Positions 32,929-42,906 are shown, counted from the first letter of the stretch. The stretch is DNA of 57,683 nucleotides from Flavobacteriales bacterium (GCA_020852835.1 JADZAC010000044.1:1-57683), one strand, 5' to 3'. Notes: a model not told the origin generated them from the sequence alone. A program made the numbers and translations.

Positions 32929-33459
32929 ATGCCCATACGCCGCCCCTTCAACCTCCTGCAATGGGTCGCTGACAACCGCGACCTGCTGAAGCCACCCGTG
33001 GGAAACAAGAACTTGTACGCCGATGCCGGCGATTACATCGTGATGATCGTGGGCGGCCCCAATGCGCGCAAGGACTACCATTGGAACGAGACCGAGGAAC
33101 TCTTCTACCAACTGGAAGGCGATATCGAGGTGGGCCTGCAGGAGGACGGAAAAGCGGTGAAAGTGCCCATCCGGGCCGGGGAAATGTTCCTGCTGCCGGC
33201 GCGTACGCCGCACAGCCCGAGCCGCCCGGCAGGAAGCGTGGGTCTGGTGATCGAGTGCAAGCGCGCCGACCGCGAAATGAGGGATGGCCTGTTGTGGTTT
33301 TGCGAAAGCTGCAACCACAAACTGCATGAGGAATATTTCGTGCTCAACGACATCGAACAGGATTTCCTGCCCCGCTTCCGGAAGTTTTACGGCAGCGAGG
33401 ACTTGCGTACGTGCAAACAGTGCGGCAAGGTGATGGAGGCCGATCCGCGATTTACCTGA
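32929..33459 (+). CDS. nbaC: 3-hydroxyanthranilate 3,4-dioxygenase
   Basis: A 176-residue cupin enzyme that opens the ring of 3-hydroxyanthranilate with O2, giving 2-amino-3-carboxymuconate semialdehyde. The Fe(II) ligands are visible as His in YHWNETEELF, Glu in the same segment, and His in ARTPHSPSRP. The C-terminus carries two CxxC pairs (CESC and CKQC), the rubredoxin-like second iron site found in bacterial enzymes. The next gene, ACMSD, starts 9 nt downstream and uses its product, so the two form an operon. Confidence 0.95.
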   Translation: MPIRRPFNLLQWVADNRDLLKPPVGNKNLYADAGDYIVMIVGGPNARKDYHWNETEELFYQLEGDIEVGLQEDGKAVKVPIRAGEMFLLPARTPHSPSRPAGSVGLVIECKRADREMRDGLLWFCESCNHKLHEEYFVLNDIEQDFLPRFRKFYGSEDLRTCKQCGKVMEADPRFT

Positions 33460-33468
33460 GCCCCATCA

Positions 33469-34485
33469 ATGGCCGAGCTGTTTGCCGTAGACATCCACAC
33501 GCACATCCTGCCCAAGGACATCCCGGATTTCGGGAAGCGCTTCGGCTATGGCGGCTTCATCCACCTGGACCACCACAAGCCGGGCTGTGCCCGGATGATG
33601 AAGGACGACCGCTTCTTCCGTGAGGTGGCGGCCAATGTGTGGGACCCTGCCGTGCGCATGCAGGAGTGCGCTGCGCACCACGTGCATGTGCAGGTGCTCA
33701 GCACCGTGCCGGTGATGTTCAGCTATTGGGCAAAACCGCAGGACACGCTCAACCTGGCCATGTTCCTCAACGATCACCTCGCATCCGTCGTGCAGCAGCA
33801 CCCTAAGCGCTTCGTTGGCCTGGGTACCTTGCCCATGCAGGATCCGGAGCTGGCCTTGCGCGAACTGGAACGCTGCAAACAGATCGGGCTGGCGGGCGTG
33901 GAAGTGGGCACCCACGTGGAAGGGGTGAACCTGGGGGAACCGCAGCTCTTCCCGATCTTCCAGGCCTGTGAAGCACTGGGCATGGCCGTTTTCGTGCATC
34001 CATGGGACATGCTCGGCAAGGAGCGCACCGACAAATACTGGTCGCCCTGGCTGGTGGCCATGCCCATGGAAACCACCTTGGCCATCACCAGCATGATCTT
34101 CAGCGGGCTGTTCGAAAAGTTGCCCGGTCTGCGCGTGGCCTTTGCCCATGGCGGCGGCTCATTTCCGGGCACATTAGGCCGCATACAGCATGGGTTTGAA
34201 GTGCGGCCGGACCTGTGCGCCGTGGACAACAATGTGCCGCCGAAGAACTACCTGGGCCGGTTCTGGCTGGATTCGCTGGTGCATGACCCGGCCATGCTCC
34301 AGCACGTGGTAAACCTGGTGGGCGCGGACCGCGTGGCCTTGGGCACGGACTATCCCTTCCCCTTGGGCGAACTGGAGCCCGGCAAGCTGATCCACTCCAT
34401 GCCTTGGGATGATCGGCAGAAGGAAATGCTGCTCAGCGGCGCTGCTTTGCAATGGCTCAACCTGCCCCGCGCACGGTTCACCTGA
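33469..34485 (+). CDS. Aminocarboxymuconate-semialdehyde decarboxylase (ACMSD)
   Basis: A 338-residue amidohydrolase-fold, zinc-dependent decarboxylase that turns 2-amino-3-carboxymuconate semialdehyde into 2-aminomuconate semialdehyde, diverting tryptophan carbon away from NAD synthesis. Metal ligands: DIHTH near the start, FVHPWDM, and the Asp in LGTDYPFPLG; FAHGGGSFP carries the catalytic His region. Length is typical. It follows the dioxygenase gene. The 3' end overlaps the convergent T9SS protein gene by 8 nt. Confidence 0.94.
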   Translation: MAELFAVDIHTHILPKDIPDFGKRFGYGGFIHLDHHKPGCARMMKDDRFFREVAANVWDPAVRMQECAAHHVHVQVLSTVPVMFSYWAKPQDTLNLAMFLNDHLASVVQQHPKRFVGLGTLPMQDPELALRELERCKQIGLAGVEVGTHVEGVNLGEPQLFPIFQACEALGMAVFVHPWDMLGKERTDKYWSPWLVAMPMETTLAITSMIFSGLFEKLPGLRVAFAHGGGSFPGTLGRIQHGFEVRPDLCAVDNNVPPKNYLGRFWLDSLVHDPAMLQHVVNLVGADRVALGTDYPFPLGELEPGKLIHSMPWDDRQKEMLLSGAALQWLNLPRARFT

Positions 34486-37400
34486 TCAGGTTCACATGCC
34501 CGAATGCCGTGTGCGCACTGCCGTTGGCCGTGGTGTAGTCCACGCGCCACACATAGGTGTCGATCGGCGAATCCATGCCATGGAACGTGCCGTCCCAAGC
34601 ACCTTCCAGGCGGTCCGTCGCAAAGACCTGCCCTCCCCAGCGGTTGAAGACCAGCAAGCGGTATTCGGTGACTTCATGCGCCAAGGCGAAGAAGCGGTCG
34701 TTCACCCCGTCACCGTTCGGCGTGAACGTGTTCGGCAAGAAGATCGATCCCCGGAAATACACGGTGACCTGGTCGGTGGCCTTGCAGCCGTTCCCATCAG
34801 TGATCTCCACCGTATAGATCGTTGTGCTGAGCGGTGATGCAAACGGTTCGGGGCAGTCGGCGCAGCTGAGCGTGGAGTCCGGCGACCACAGGAAAGTGCC
34901 GCTGCCGTATGCATGGATCTGCACGCTGTCTCCCCAATCCACCGTGCCTTCGAAGCCGGCCGATACCGAGGCCGGCGGGAACAAGGCCACGTTCACCGAC
35001 GCCGTGTCCGCACAGCCCAGGTCGTTCTGGACCACCGCCCAATAGCTTCCTGCTGCGGCGGGATCCAGCTCCAAGCTATCGGCGGTGGAAACCACGGGCG
35101 CCCATTGAAAAACTGTCCCGCCCGAAGCGTGCAACACCAACGGTTCACCGGGGCATACCGTGGTGTCCGGCCATGCCTCGGCAAGCACGCTTAGCACATC
35201 CACGAACACCGTGGTGCTGGTGGTGCCGCACGCATTGCCTACCAGCACGGTGTACGTGGTGGGAGCAAGGGGGGCCACCACCGGGTCGGGCACTTGCAGG
35301 TCGGTGATCCCCGCCATGGGCTGCCACGCGTAGGTGTCTCCGCCTTGCACATGCAATTGTGCGGCATCGCCCTTGCAGATCACCGTGTCGTTTGCCAAGG
35401 GCACGGGGGCGTTGTACTGCACGATCACCAGCACGGAGTCTTCCACCTCGCAGCCTTGGTCCGTGGTGATCAACACGTGGTATAGCGTGGTATCGGCCGG
35501 GCTGGCCGTCGGTGTGGCCGAGGCGGGGTCGTCCAAGCTGGTGCCGGGCGTCCAACTGTAGGTCGCCCCGCCGGTGGCGGTGAGTTGTACGGTGCCTCCC
35601 AAGCACACGGTGGCATCTTCGCCCGCCCCCACACCGATCGGTTCGGCCACCACCACTTCAATGCTGGCGGTGTCCGTGCCGCAGCTATCGGTGACAATAA
35701 CGGTGTAGGTGGTGGTGGTGCCCGGCTGTACCACCGGGTCGGCCACGGTGAGGTTGGTGATGCCGTCGGCGGGCAGCCACTGATAAACATGTCCGCCATG
35801 GGCCTGCAATTGCAAGCTGCCGCCAACGCACAGCACGGGCACGGGATCGATGGTGGCGGGCTCCGGAAGGATCACCGTGATATCCAGGTAGGCGGTGTCA
35901 TTGCTGGTGCACACGTCCTCGTCGCTGAGCACCAGCCGAACGGTGTATTGGCCCGGGCTGGTGTATGTGTGCGTAGGCTCGAATTCGGTGGTGCCGGTGC
36001 CGTCCCCGAAATCCCAATCAAAGAGGGTGCCTCCCTGGCTGAGGTTGATGAAGGTGACCGTGGCCCCGGGCAGGCATGCAAAGCTCGGCCCGTCCACTTC
36101 GATGTGCGCCGTGGGCTGCAGCAGGGCGAATTTGAACACGCCCATGTTGCAGTTGAACGAGTTGTTGGTGTTTGACCAGGCTCCGGGGGTGGTGGGGAAG
36201 TCGTTGTTCCCGCCGCAGCCCGCGCATACTGCCTGGTACACCGTGCCGTGCTTGTCGAAGCGCGAGGTGCCGCCATCCACGTGCTCATTGCTGTTGGAAC
36301 CGCCGAAGAAGGTGGCATAGTTCAGCGCTGCGGCATCCTCGGCAAGCACCATCAGGTAGAAGTCGCTGTTGTCGGTAGCGGGCTGATAGGCATCTGCGGT
36401 AACGGGCAAGCCGACGGTGGTGCTGTTGTCGGCCGCCACGTAATGGTTCACCATGCCGCCCCAGCCGCTGAAGTAGATCTGCCCGCAATCGCTCACCAAA
36501 AAGGCGGAAGGCGCGATGTCCTCATCACCAAGCCCTGAACCGATCACCGTGGACCAGCTCGATGCACCCAACGCATTGTCCAGCTTATGGATGAACTGTG
36601 AACTGCCCGGATTGCCGTACACGCCTGATGACACCGGATAGGCGCCGTGCGTTTGCCCGACCACGTAAACGTCATCATCCAGGTCAATTTGTACAAAATA
36701 GCTCTGGTCGTATTGCGGAGTACCCACATAGGTGGCCGAGAGGCTCTGGCCGAGGTCCGCTGAGAGCCGCAATACATACCCGTCGCCGTTGCCGCTGTAG
36801 CTTCCTTGGTACGGCTGCCCGGGCAAGGACAGGTTGTTGCTGGTGGTACCGCCGGTAACGAAGACCTGGCCGTTCGAATCGAACTGGACCCCATAGCCGC
36901 TGTCATTGCCGGAACCCCCGAAATAGGTGGCCGATAGCGTGGCCAGCAGCGGGTCCAGCCGGAAGATGAAGGCGTCCTGCGTGCCCCCGCCGAAGGTGCT
37001 CTGGGGGGCATTGGCGCTGATGGGCATGTCCAAGCTCTGTGTGGTGGTGGCCACCACAGGGTATTCCAGCGGGTCCAAGGCGATCTCTCCCCGAAAGTGG
37101 TCGCCGTAGTTGTGCACGAGGGTGGCAACATTGTTGATGCCGTCGTTGCCGCTGCCCCCAACGAAGGTGCTGGCGACCAGTGCGGTGGCATCCGCCGTGA
37201 AATGGGCCACCACGATGTCCGTGCCGCTATCGTGGCCGTAGCCATAACCGCCCAACATGCCGTACCACGGCTGCCCGATGCCTACCGCCGTGCCGCCGTT
37301 GAAACTTGCATCATGGGCACCTGGGGTGGCGGGGAAGTCCGCCGAGCCGGTGCTGCCCAGCAAGTACAGCTCGTTGCTGGTGTTCACCACCAGGCTGTGA

Positions 37401-38383
37401 GGTGTTTCGTTGCCGCTGCCGCCGATGTAAGTGCTCCACACCAACGCACCGCCATCGGGGCTGAACTTGGTAATGCCGATATCGATGATGCCGCCGTTGA
37501 ACGAGGGATCCTGAACACCCAAGGTGGTGGGGTAGCCACTGCCGAATACGATGCCGCCCCCGTACAAGTGGCCCTCATTGTCGTACGTGGCGGTGAACCC
37601 GAAATTATCCGCTGCGCTGCCTGAATAGCTGCCGAAGCTCAGCACCGGATCGATCACCAGGGGAAGGCTCTGGTCATAGCCGTCGGGCAGGTGGAAACGG
37701 AGCCGGTCGCCGTCCAGCGCGAACTGGCATCGTACAGGTATTCGGCCCAGGGAGGTTTGCTGCCAAGCCACCGGCGCTTCCTCGATCACCTTGCCGCAGG
37801 TGGTCTCCACCACCAATCGTCCCTGTTCCAAGTGCAGGCGATCCTGCCCTTCAAAGCGCATCCGGACCTGCCCCGGGTCGGCCCCGGCCGCTACTTCCAG
37901 CTCGTACTTCAGTCCGTTTGTCCCATCCACGTGCAGGTCAATGCCGGGATAAAGCGCCTTCATGCGCACTTGCCCGAAGATGCCGCAGCGGGTGCCCCAG
38001 CGGGCGGGATCGTTCCCCAGGAAATAATTCTCGTAGTGCGCCAGCCGTTCCGTCCCTTCGGGGATGGCCCTTTGTGCGCCCTCGAACCGCACCCTGAAGG
38101 CATGCGCTTTCAAGGGTCCGTGATCGCCGTCGTGCGCATGTTCCCGGTGTGCCAAGGGGCCACCGGTGTGCAAGAGGTAGGTGAAGGCATCGTGCTCCAC
38201 ATACATCGCACCGCCCGGTACCAGGGCCCGGTAGGCCACCTGCGGCGGCCACTGGCCTTTGTTTTCCGTGAACCGCGCAACCGGCGGCTCCGTTGCCCAC
38301 AACGGCACGGTGAACAGATACAGGACTATGGCGTGGAGTTGGCGCACCGGATCGTTGGGAAGTTGCAAGGTACCCAATGCCAT
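34478..38383 (-). CDS. Large T9SS-exported adhesin-like protein (DUF7948, SBBP repeats, PKD, gliding-type C-terminus)
   Basis: About 1301 residues. After a signal peptide (LHAIVLYLFTVPLWA) comes an N-terminal domain starting TENKGQWPPQVAY (DUF7948-like), then several SBBP-type beta-propeller repeats (FGSYSGSAADN, YIGGSGNETPHSLVV, YFGGSGNDSGYGVQF), a PKD domain (FDWDFGDGTGTTEFEPTHTY), about five Ig-like/PKD-like modules beginning CxGxxxxLxAxGGxxYxW, and the type B gliding-motility-associated C-terminal domain (IFLPNTFTPNGDGVNDRFF). It should be carried to the cell surface by T9SS. The start is uncertain: ATG 38383 (given) or 38389, but a GTG at 38347 lies right before the signal peptide and downstream of a TACCTTGC box. 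It is divergent from purF. Confidence 0.9.
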   Translation of the reverse strand: MALGTLQLPNDPVRQLHAIVLYLFTVPLWATEPPVARFTENKGQWPPQVAYRALVPGGAMYVEHDAFTYLLHTGGPLAHREHAHDGDHGPLKAHAFRVRFEGAQRAIPEGTERLAHYENYFLGNDPARWGTRCGIFGQVRMKALYPGIDLHVDGTNGLKYELEVAAGADPGQVRMRFEGQDRLHLEQGRLVVETTCGKVIEEAPVAWQQTSLGRIPVRCQFALDGDRLRFHLPDGYDQSLPLVIDPVLSFGSYSGSAADNFGFTATYDNEGHLYGGGIVFGSGYPTTLGVQDPSFNGGIIDIGITKFSPDGGALVWSTYIGGSGNETPHSLVVNTSNELYLLGSTGSADFPATPGAHDASFNGGTAVGIGQPWYGMLGGYGYGHDSGTDIVVAHFTADATALVASTFVGGSGNDGINNVATLVHNYGDHFRGEIALDPLEYPVVATTTQSLDMPISANAPQSTFGGGTQDAFIFRLDPLLATLSATYFGGSGNDSGYGVQFDSNGQVFVTGGTTSNNLSLPGQPYQGSYSGNGDGYVLRLSADLGQSLSATYVGTPQYDQSYFVQIDLDDDVYVVGQTHGAYPVSSGVYGNPGSSQFIHKLDNALGASSWSTVIGSGLGDEDIAPSAFLVSDCGQIYFSGWGGMVNHYVAADNSTTVGLPVTADAYQPATDNSDFYLMVLAEDAAALNYATFFGGSNSNEHVDGGTSRFDKHGTVYQAVCAGCGGNNDFPTTPGAWSNTNNSFNCNMGVFKFALLQPTAHIEVDGPSFACLPGATVTFINLSQGGTLFDWDFGDGTGTTEFEPTHTYTSPGQYTVRLVLSDEDVCTSNDTAYLDITVILPEPATIDPVPVLCVGGSLQLQAHGGHVYQWLPADGITNLTVADPVVQPGTTTTYTVIVTDSCGTDTASIEVVVAEPIGVGAGEDATVCLGGTVQLTATGGATYSWTPGTSLDDPASATPTASPADTTLYHVLITTDQGCEVEDSVLVIVQYNAPVPLANDTVICKGDAAQLHVQGGDTYAWQPMAGITDLQVPDPVVAPLAPTTYTVLVGNACGTTSTTVFVDVLSVLAEAWPDTTVCPGEPLVLHASGGTVFQWAPVVSTADSLELDPAAAGSYWAVVQNDLGCADTASVNVALFPPASVSAGFEGTVDWGDSVQIHAYGSGTFLWSPDSTLSCADCPEPFASPLSTTIYTVEITDGNGCKATDQVTVYFRGSIFLPNTFTPNGDGVNDRFFALAHEVTEYRLLVFNRWGGQVFATDRLEGAWDGTFHGMDSPIDTYVWRVDYTTANGSAHTAFGHVNLIR

Positions 38384-38471
38384 GACCATTTCGCACTGTC
38401 GGCGGTTGCTTCGTCCGGCTTTGCCCGGGCAACCGTGGTTCCGGTCATGGTGGTGGTGCTTGCGCGGACCG

Positions 38472-38479
38472 TACCTTTG
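38472..38479 (+). promoter_or_regulatory. -7 promoter box of purF
   Basis: TACCTTTG, 31 nt before the ATG at 38511. Confidence 0.5.
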
Positions 38480-38510
38480 CCGCTCTTCTTTCCCGCCATT
38501 CCCGCCTACC

Positions 38511-40412
38511 ATGAGCGACGCGATCAAGCACGAGTGCGGCCTGGCCTTCATCCGCTTGCGGAAGCCGATGGCCCACTACTTGGAACGGCACGGAAGTGCG
38601 CTGTACGGCCTCAACAAGCTGTATCTGCTGATGGAGAAGCAGCACAACCGCGGGCAGGACGGTGCTGGTGTGGCCACCATCAAGCTGGACCCACAGCCGG
38701 GAACCCCGTTCATCGACCGCGACCGCAGCACCTCCAAGGATGCCATCCAGCTGATCTTCGACCGCATCCACCGGGGAATTGGTGCTGCCTTGGCCGCCGA
38801 ACCCTCCCTGGCGGGCGATGCGGAAAGGCTCAAACAGGCTGCGCCCTATGTGGGTGAATTGCTGCTGGGCCACTTGCGGTACGCCACTTTCGGGCGCGAT
38901 GAACTGGAGAACTGCCACCCGCGCCGCCGGCTCAGCAACTGGATCACCCGCAATCTGGTCGTGGCGGGCAATTTCAACATGACCAACGTGGACGAGCTCT
39001 TCAACCTGCTCGTTTCCATCGGCCAAAGCCCAAAGGAACGCAGTGACACCATGACGGTGCTCGAAAAGATCGGGCATTACCTGGACATGGAGAACGAACG
39101 GTTGCGCGGCATCCACCACCAGCTGGGCTACACCGAAAGGCAGATCTCGGAGATCATTTCCGCGAAGCTCGATGTGGCCGCCATCCTCCGCCAAAGTGCC
39201 TTGGACTTCGATGGCGGGTACGCGCTGGCCGGGCTTATCGGCCACGGCGACGCCTTCATCCTGCGCGACCCCGCAGGCATTCGCCCCTGTTTCTGGTATG
39301 CCGATGAAGAGGTGGTGGTGGCCGCAAGTGAACGCCCCGCCATCCAAACCGCCTTCGGCCTGAAGGTGGACCAGGTGCAGGAACTCACACCGGGCTGCGC
39401 CTTGATCGTGAAGAAGGACGGCAGCCATGCCGTGGAGGAGATCTTGCCCCCGCTGCAAAAGCGGGCCTGCAGCTTCGAACGCATCTACTTCAGCCGCGGC
39501 AGTGATACCGATGTCTACCGCGAGCGCATCGCGCTGGGCCGTTCGGTATGCCCTGCCATACTGGAGGCCATCGACCACGACCTGGAGAATTCCGTTTTCT
39601 CCTTCATCCCCAACACGGCGGAAGTGGCGTGCTACGGCATGCTCAAGGAGCTCGAAGATGAGCTGGACCGGGTGAAGGAACGCCGCATCCTTGAGCTGGG
39701 CCCCCAACCCGACCCCGCCAAATTGAGGGCCATCCTGGCCTTGCGGCCACGCTTGGAAAAGGTGGCCATCAAGGATGCGAAACTGCGCACCTTCATCACC
39801 AATGATTCCGATCGCAACGACCTGGTGGCACATGTCTACGACATTACCTACGGTACGGTGAGGCCCGGCCGCGACAACCTGGTGGTGATCGATGACAGCA
39901 TCGTGCGCGGCACTACGCTCAAGCAGAGCATCCTGAAAATGCTGGACCGGCTGGAGCCGCGCAAGATCGTGGTGGTGAGCAGCGCACCCCAGATCCGCTA
40001 TCCCGACGGCTATGGCATCGACATGGCCAAGCTCGGGGACCTGGCCGCGTTCCAGGCCGCCATTTCCTTGCTCAAGGAGACCAAACAGGAGAACATCATC
40101 GACGATGTGTACGACCGCTGCCTGGCCATGGTGGACAAACCCATTGCCGAACAGTACAATGCCGTGAAAGACATCTACCGGCCCTTCACGGCCGGCCAGA
40201 TCAGCAAGCGCATCGGCGAACTGCTCACCCCGCCGGAGATCAAGGCCGAGGTGGCCGTCGTTTTCCAAAGCATCGAAGGGTTGCACGCCGCCTGCCCGGA
40301 TCATACGGGCGACTGGTATTTCACCGGCGACTATCCCACCCCGGGCGGCAACCGCGTGGTGAACCGCGCCTTCATCAACTGGCGCCAAGGCAAGAACGTC
40401 AGGGCTTACTAG
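38511..40412 (+). CDS. purF: Amidophosphoribosyltransferase (PurF-like, long form)
   Basis: A 633-residue cytosolic enzyme for the first step of purine synthesis: PRPP plus glutamine gives phosphoribosylamine. After an eight-residue leader (MSDAIKHE) comes Cys9 (CGLAFIRL), which after removal of the leader would be the N-terminal nucleophile of the glutaminase domain; QHNRGQDGAG and GHLRYATFG are typical. The C-terminal half has the PRPP loop VVIDDSIVRGTT. It is longer than E. coli PurF (about 505 residues) because of an insertion in the middle, as in other Bacteroidota. The ATG at 38511 is right for the short leader. The stop overlaps the convergent GH3 gene by 4 nt. Confidence 0.92.
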   Translation: MSDAIKHECGLAFIRLRKPMAHYLERHGSALYGLNKLYLLMEKQHNRGQDGAGVATIKLDPQPGTPFIDRDRSTSKDAIQLIFDRIHRGIGAALAAEPSLAGDAERLKQAAPYVGELLLGHLRYATFGRDELENCHPRRRLSNWITRNLVVAGNFNMTNVDELFNLLVSIGQSPKERSDTMTVLEKIGHYLDMENERLRGIHHQLGYTERQISEIISAKLDVAAILRQSALDFDGGYALAGLIGHGDAFILRDPAGIRPCFWYADEEVVVAASERPAIQTAFGLKVDQVQELTPGCALIVKKDGSHAVEEILPPLQKRACSFERIYFSRGSDTDVYRERIALGRSVCPAILEAIDHDLENSVFSFIPNTAEVACYGMLKELEDELDRVKERRILELGPQPDPAKLRAILALRPRLEKVAIKDAKLRTFITNDSDRNDLVAHVYDITYGTVRPGRDNLVVIDDSIVRGTTLKQSILKMLDRLEPRKIVVVSSAPQIRYPDGYGIDMAKLGDLAAFQAAISLLKETKQENIIDDVYDRCLAMVDKPIAEQYNAVKDIYRPFTAGQISKRIGELLTPPEIKAEVAVVFQSIEGLHAACPDHTGDWYFTGDYPTPGGNRVVNRAFINWRQGKNVRAY

Positions 40413-41911
40413 CCGGTCGCCTTCAGGCCCAAGCCCTCCGTATAGCGCCGGTCATTGGCCAGGCGCGGCACCTTGCTCTGGGCATCGTTCATGCCCCGGG
40501 CCTTCATCCATGCCGTAAATCCGCCGCGCTGAACCTGTGCAATGACCAACGGGCGCAACACCTTGCCCGTGATCAGGTCCTTGTAGTATGGATTGCGGCC
40601 TTGGAGCGCTTTGTCCATATACCGGCCGAACCCTTCCATGTCGGCCGGAGGGGCGGCAAACTCTATGAACCATTCGTGATAGGGGAGCCCGCCTTGGGGT
40701 GGTGAAAGTTGCGGGGCCACCGTGAACTCGGCCACTTCACATGGGAAAGCGGCCATGGCCGCCTTCAGGGCCCCCTCCACCTCCTCCCCGATCACGTGCT
40801 CGCCGAAGGCACTGGTGTAGTGCTTGGTCCGCCCGGTTACCAAGATGCGCGGTGGGTCCAGGGAGACGAACCGCACCGTGTCGCCTAGTTCGTAGCCCCA
40901 TAGGCCGGCGCTGGTGTGCAGCACCAGCGCGTAGTTCACGCCCAGTTCCACTTCACCGATGGACAATCGCCGGGCACCGGGCGTTCCCAATTCCGATACC
41001 GGAATGAACTCGTGGTAGATGCCATCGCCCAGCACCAGCAGGAGGCCATCGCCGGGGCCTTGATCCTGGTAAGCCAGAAAACCTTCGCTGGCCGGAAACA
41101 TCTCCAAGCTGTCCACCGGCCCGCCGATCAACGATTCCAAGCGGCTCCGGTAGGGGGCATAGTTCACCCCGCCGTACACGAAGAGCGAGAAGTTCGGGAA
41201 CACCTCGCGCACGCAGGCCTTGCCGGTGCGGGCCAACAAGCGCTCGAAATACATCTGCACCCACGCCGGAATGCCGCTGATCAACCGCAGGTCCGCCTGC
41301 ATGGTCTCCCCCACGATCGCCTCCACCTTTTGCTCCCAATCGGCTATGGAGTTGGTGGCGAAGCTGGGCATGCGGTTGCGCTGGAGGTACCCGGGCACAT
41401 GGTTGGCCACGATGCCGCTGAGCCGCCCGGTGGGTATGGCCCCCGTGCGGTCCAGCACGGGGCTGCCTTGCAGAAAGATCATCTTCCCGTCCACAAAGGC
41501 CGCGTTGCCTGTGCGGGCGATGTAGCCCAACAAGGCCCGGCGTGCACTTCCCGTGTGGTTCGGAAGGCTGGCCTTGGTGATGGGAATGTACTTCACGCCG
41601 CTGGTGGTCCCGCTGGTCTTGCACAAGTACAGCGGCCGCCCCGGCCACAGTACATCCGCCTCGCCCGAGGTGGTCCGCTCGATGTACGGCCGGATCCCTT
41701 CATAGTCGCGCAGCGGTACGGCCTGCACCAAGGAAGCATGATCGATGGCATCGCCCAGCCGATGCTCCCTGCCAAAGGCCGTGTGCCTCCCGGCGGCCAG
41801 CAGCCCTTGGAGCACCTTGGCCTGGGTTGCGGCCGGCCGGCCGGCCGCACGCATCACCCGCTCCACCGAGCGGTGCGCCAGCAACAAGGCCAATTTGCTT
41901 TTGACCGCCAT
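40409..41911 (-). CDS. GH3 family acyl-acid amido synthetase-like protein
   Basis: A 500-residue protein of the GH3 family (ANL-type adenylating fold). The ATP motif KTSGTTSGVKYIPIT lies near residue 100; YGGVNYAPYRSRLESLIGG, EGFLAYQDQGPGDGLLL and YELGDTVRFVSLDPPRILVTGRTKHY are further family motifs. Plant members join amino acids to auxin or jasmonate; the bacterial substrate is unknown. The ATG at 41911 begins 4 nt after the stop of the M23 peptidase gene, so the two are co-transcribed. Confidence 0.9.
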   Translation of the reverse strand: MAVKSKLALLLAHRSVERVMRAAGRPAATQAKVLQGLLAAGRHTAFGREHRLGDAIDHASLVQAVPLRDYEGIRPYIERTTSGEADVLWPGRPLYLCKTSGTTSGVKYIPITKASLPNHTGSARRALLGYIARTGNAAFVDGKMIFLQGSPVLDRTGAIPTGRLSGIVANHVPGYLQRNRMPSFATNSIADWEQKVEAIVGETMQADLRLISGIPAWVQMYFERLLARTGKACVREVFPNFSLFVYGGVNYAPYRSRLESLIGGPVDSLEMFPASEGFLAYQDQGPGDGLLLVLGDGIYHEFIPVSELGTPGARRLSIGEVELGVNYALVLHTSAGLWGYELGDTVRFVSLDPPRILVTGRTKHYTSAFGEHVIGEEVEGALKAAMAAFPCEVAEFTVAPQLSPPQGGLPYHEWFIEFAAPPADMEGFGRYMDKALQGRNPYYKDLITGKVLRPLVIAQVQRGGFTAWMKARGMNDAQSKVPRLANDRRYTEGLGLKATG

Positions 41912-41915
41912 GCGC

Positions 41916-42824
41916 TCAGTTGAAACCGATGTGGGTTTGTGGATCCACCGCCTTCCCTCCCGACCAAAGCTCAAAGTGCAGGTGGGGCCCGGTGGTGAGC
42001 TCCCCGCTGTTGCCCACAATGCCAATGGCCTCACCGGCCTTCACTTGATCGCCTGCTTTGCGCAGCAGCACGGCGTTGTGCTTGTACATGCTTACCAGGC
42101 CCAAGCTGTGCTGCACGGCCATCACATAGCCCGCATCACTGGTCCAGCTCGCCATGATCACCGTGCCGTCCAAACAGGCCATCACCGCTTCATCCGCTTT
42201 GGCCACGATGTCTATGCCGTAGTGGCCTTGGGCGGGATCGTAGGCGTTGGTGACCACCCCGCGCAATGGCGGGTAGAACAACAGGCCCGGCAGCCCCAAG
42301 CGCTCCACGGTGGCCCCTCCGGCGGAGTGGTGCACGCTATAGGCCTCCTCCTGCCTGACCCGTGCACGCAGCACACTGTCCGCAGCAGAGGCCTTCAGGT
42401 CGGCAGCGGCAGGTGTGGCGGTGGCTACGGGCATGGTGAGGGAGGTGCTGTCTGCGGGCAGCTTGCCGCTCAGCACCTGGCGCAGATTGGAAAGGTAGGC
42501 ATCGCGCACGTCCATTACCCGGTCCAAGGAATCGGCGGTGACCATGGCGCGGTAGGCATTGAGCTTCACCCGTTGGTCCGAATAGCCGGGAATGTACTGC
42601 TTCAATGGGGTGAACACGATCACTGCTGCCACGAACAACGCATTTACAATGAACAGGATCACGGCCAACAGGATCACGTTCATGCGCGACAGCCGCAAAC
42701 TGAACCGCTCTTCGTACGTTGATTCATTGATCAGCACCGCGCGGTACTTGTTGCGCAACTTGCGCATCAACCGCTTGCGGCGCAGTTTGCGCTCTTCGCT
42801 TTCCTTGTTCGGGGAAGTGGCCAT
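41916..42824 (-). CDS. Membrane-anchored M23 (LytM-type) peptidase
   Basis: A 302-residue protein with a basic cytosolic N-terminus (KESEERKLRRKRLMRKLRNKYR), one membrane segment (VILLAVILFIVNALFVAAVIVF) and a periplasmic part with a helical linker followed by an M23 domain. Zinc-ligand motifs HYGIDIV (HxxxD) and GPHLHFELW (HxH) are present, so it is probably an active peptidoglycan endopeptidase rather than a NlpD/EnvC-type pseudoenzyme. The start is the ATG at 42824; a CACCTTTG box ends 9 nt before it. It is divergent from the msrC gene. Confidence 0.92.
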   Translation of the reverse strand: MATSPNKESEERKLRRKRLMRKLRNKYRAVLINESTYEERFSLRLSRMNVILLAVILFIVNALFVAAVIVFTPLKQYIPGYSDQRVKLNAYRAMVTADSLDRVMDVRDAYLSNLRQVLSGKLPADSTSLTMPVATATPAAADLKASAADSVLRARVRQEEAYSVHHSAGGATVERLGLPGLLFYPPLRGVVTNAYDPAQGHYGIDIVAKADEAVMACLDGTVIMASWTSDAGYVMAVQHSLGLVSMYKHNAVLLRKAGDQVKAGEAIGIVGNSGELTTGPHLHFELWSGGKAVDPQTHIGFN

Positions 42825-42906
42825 GGTGATGCGCAAAGGTGGGGCTTGGAGGGCACGTTGCGATGCCTCGTGTGCCGGAGGGCGGCCCCGTGCCACGGGC
42901 GCCCGG

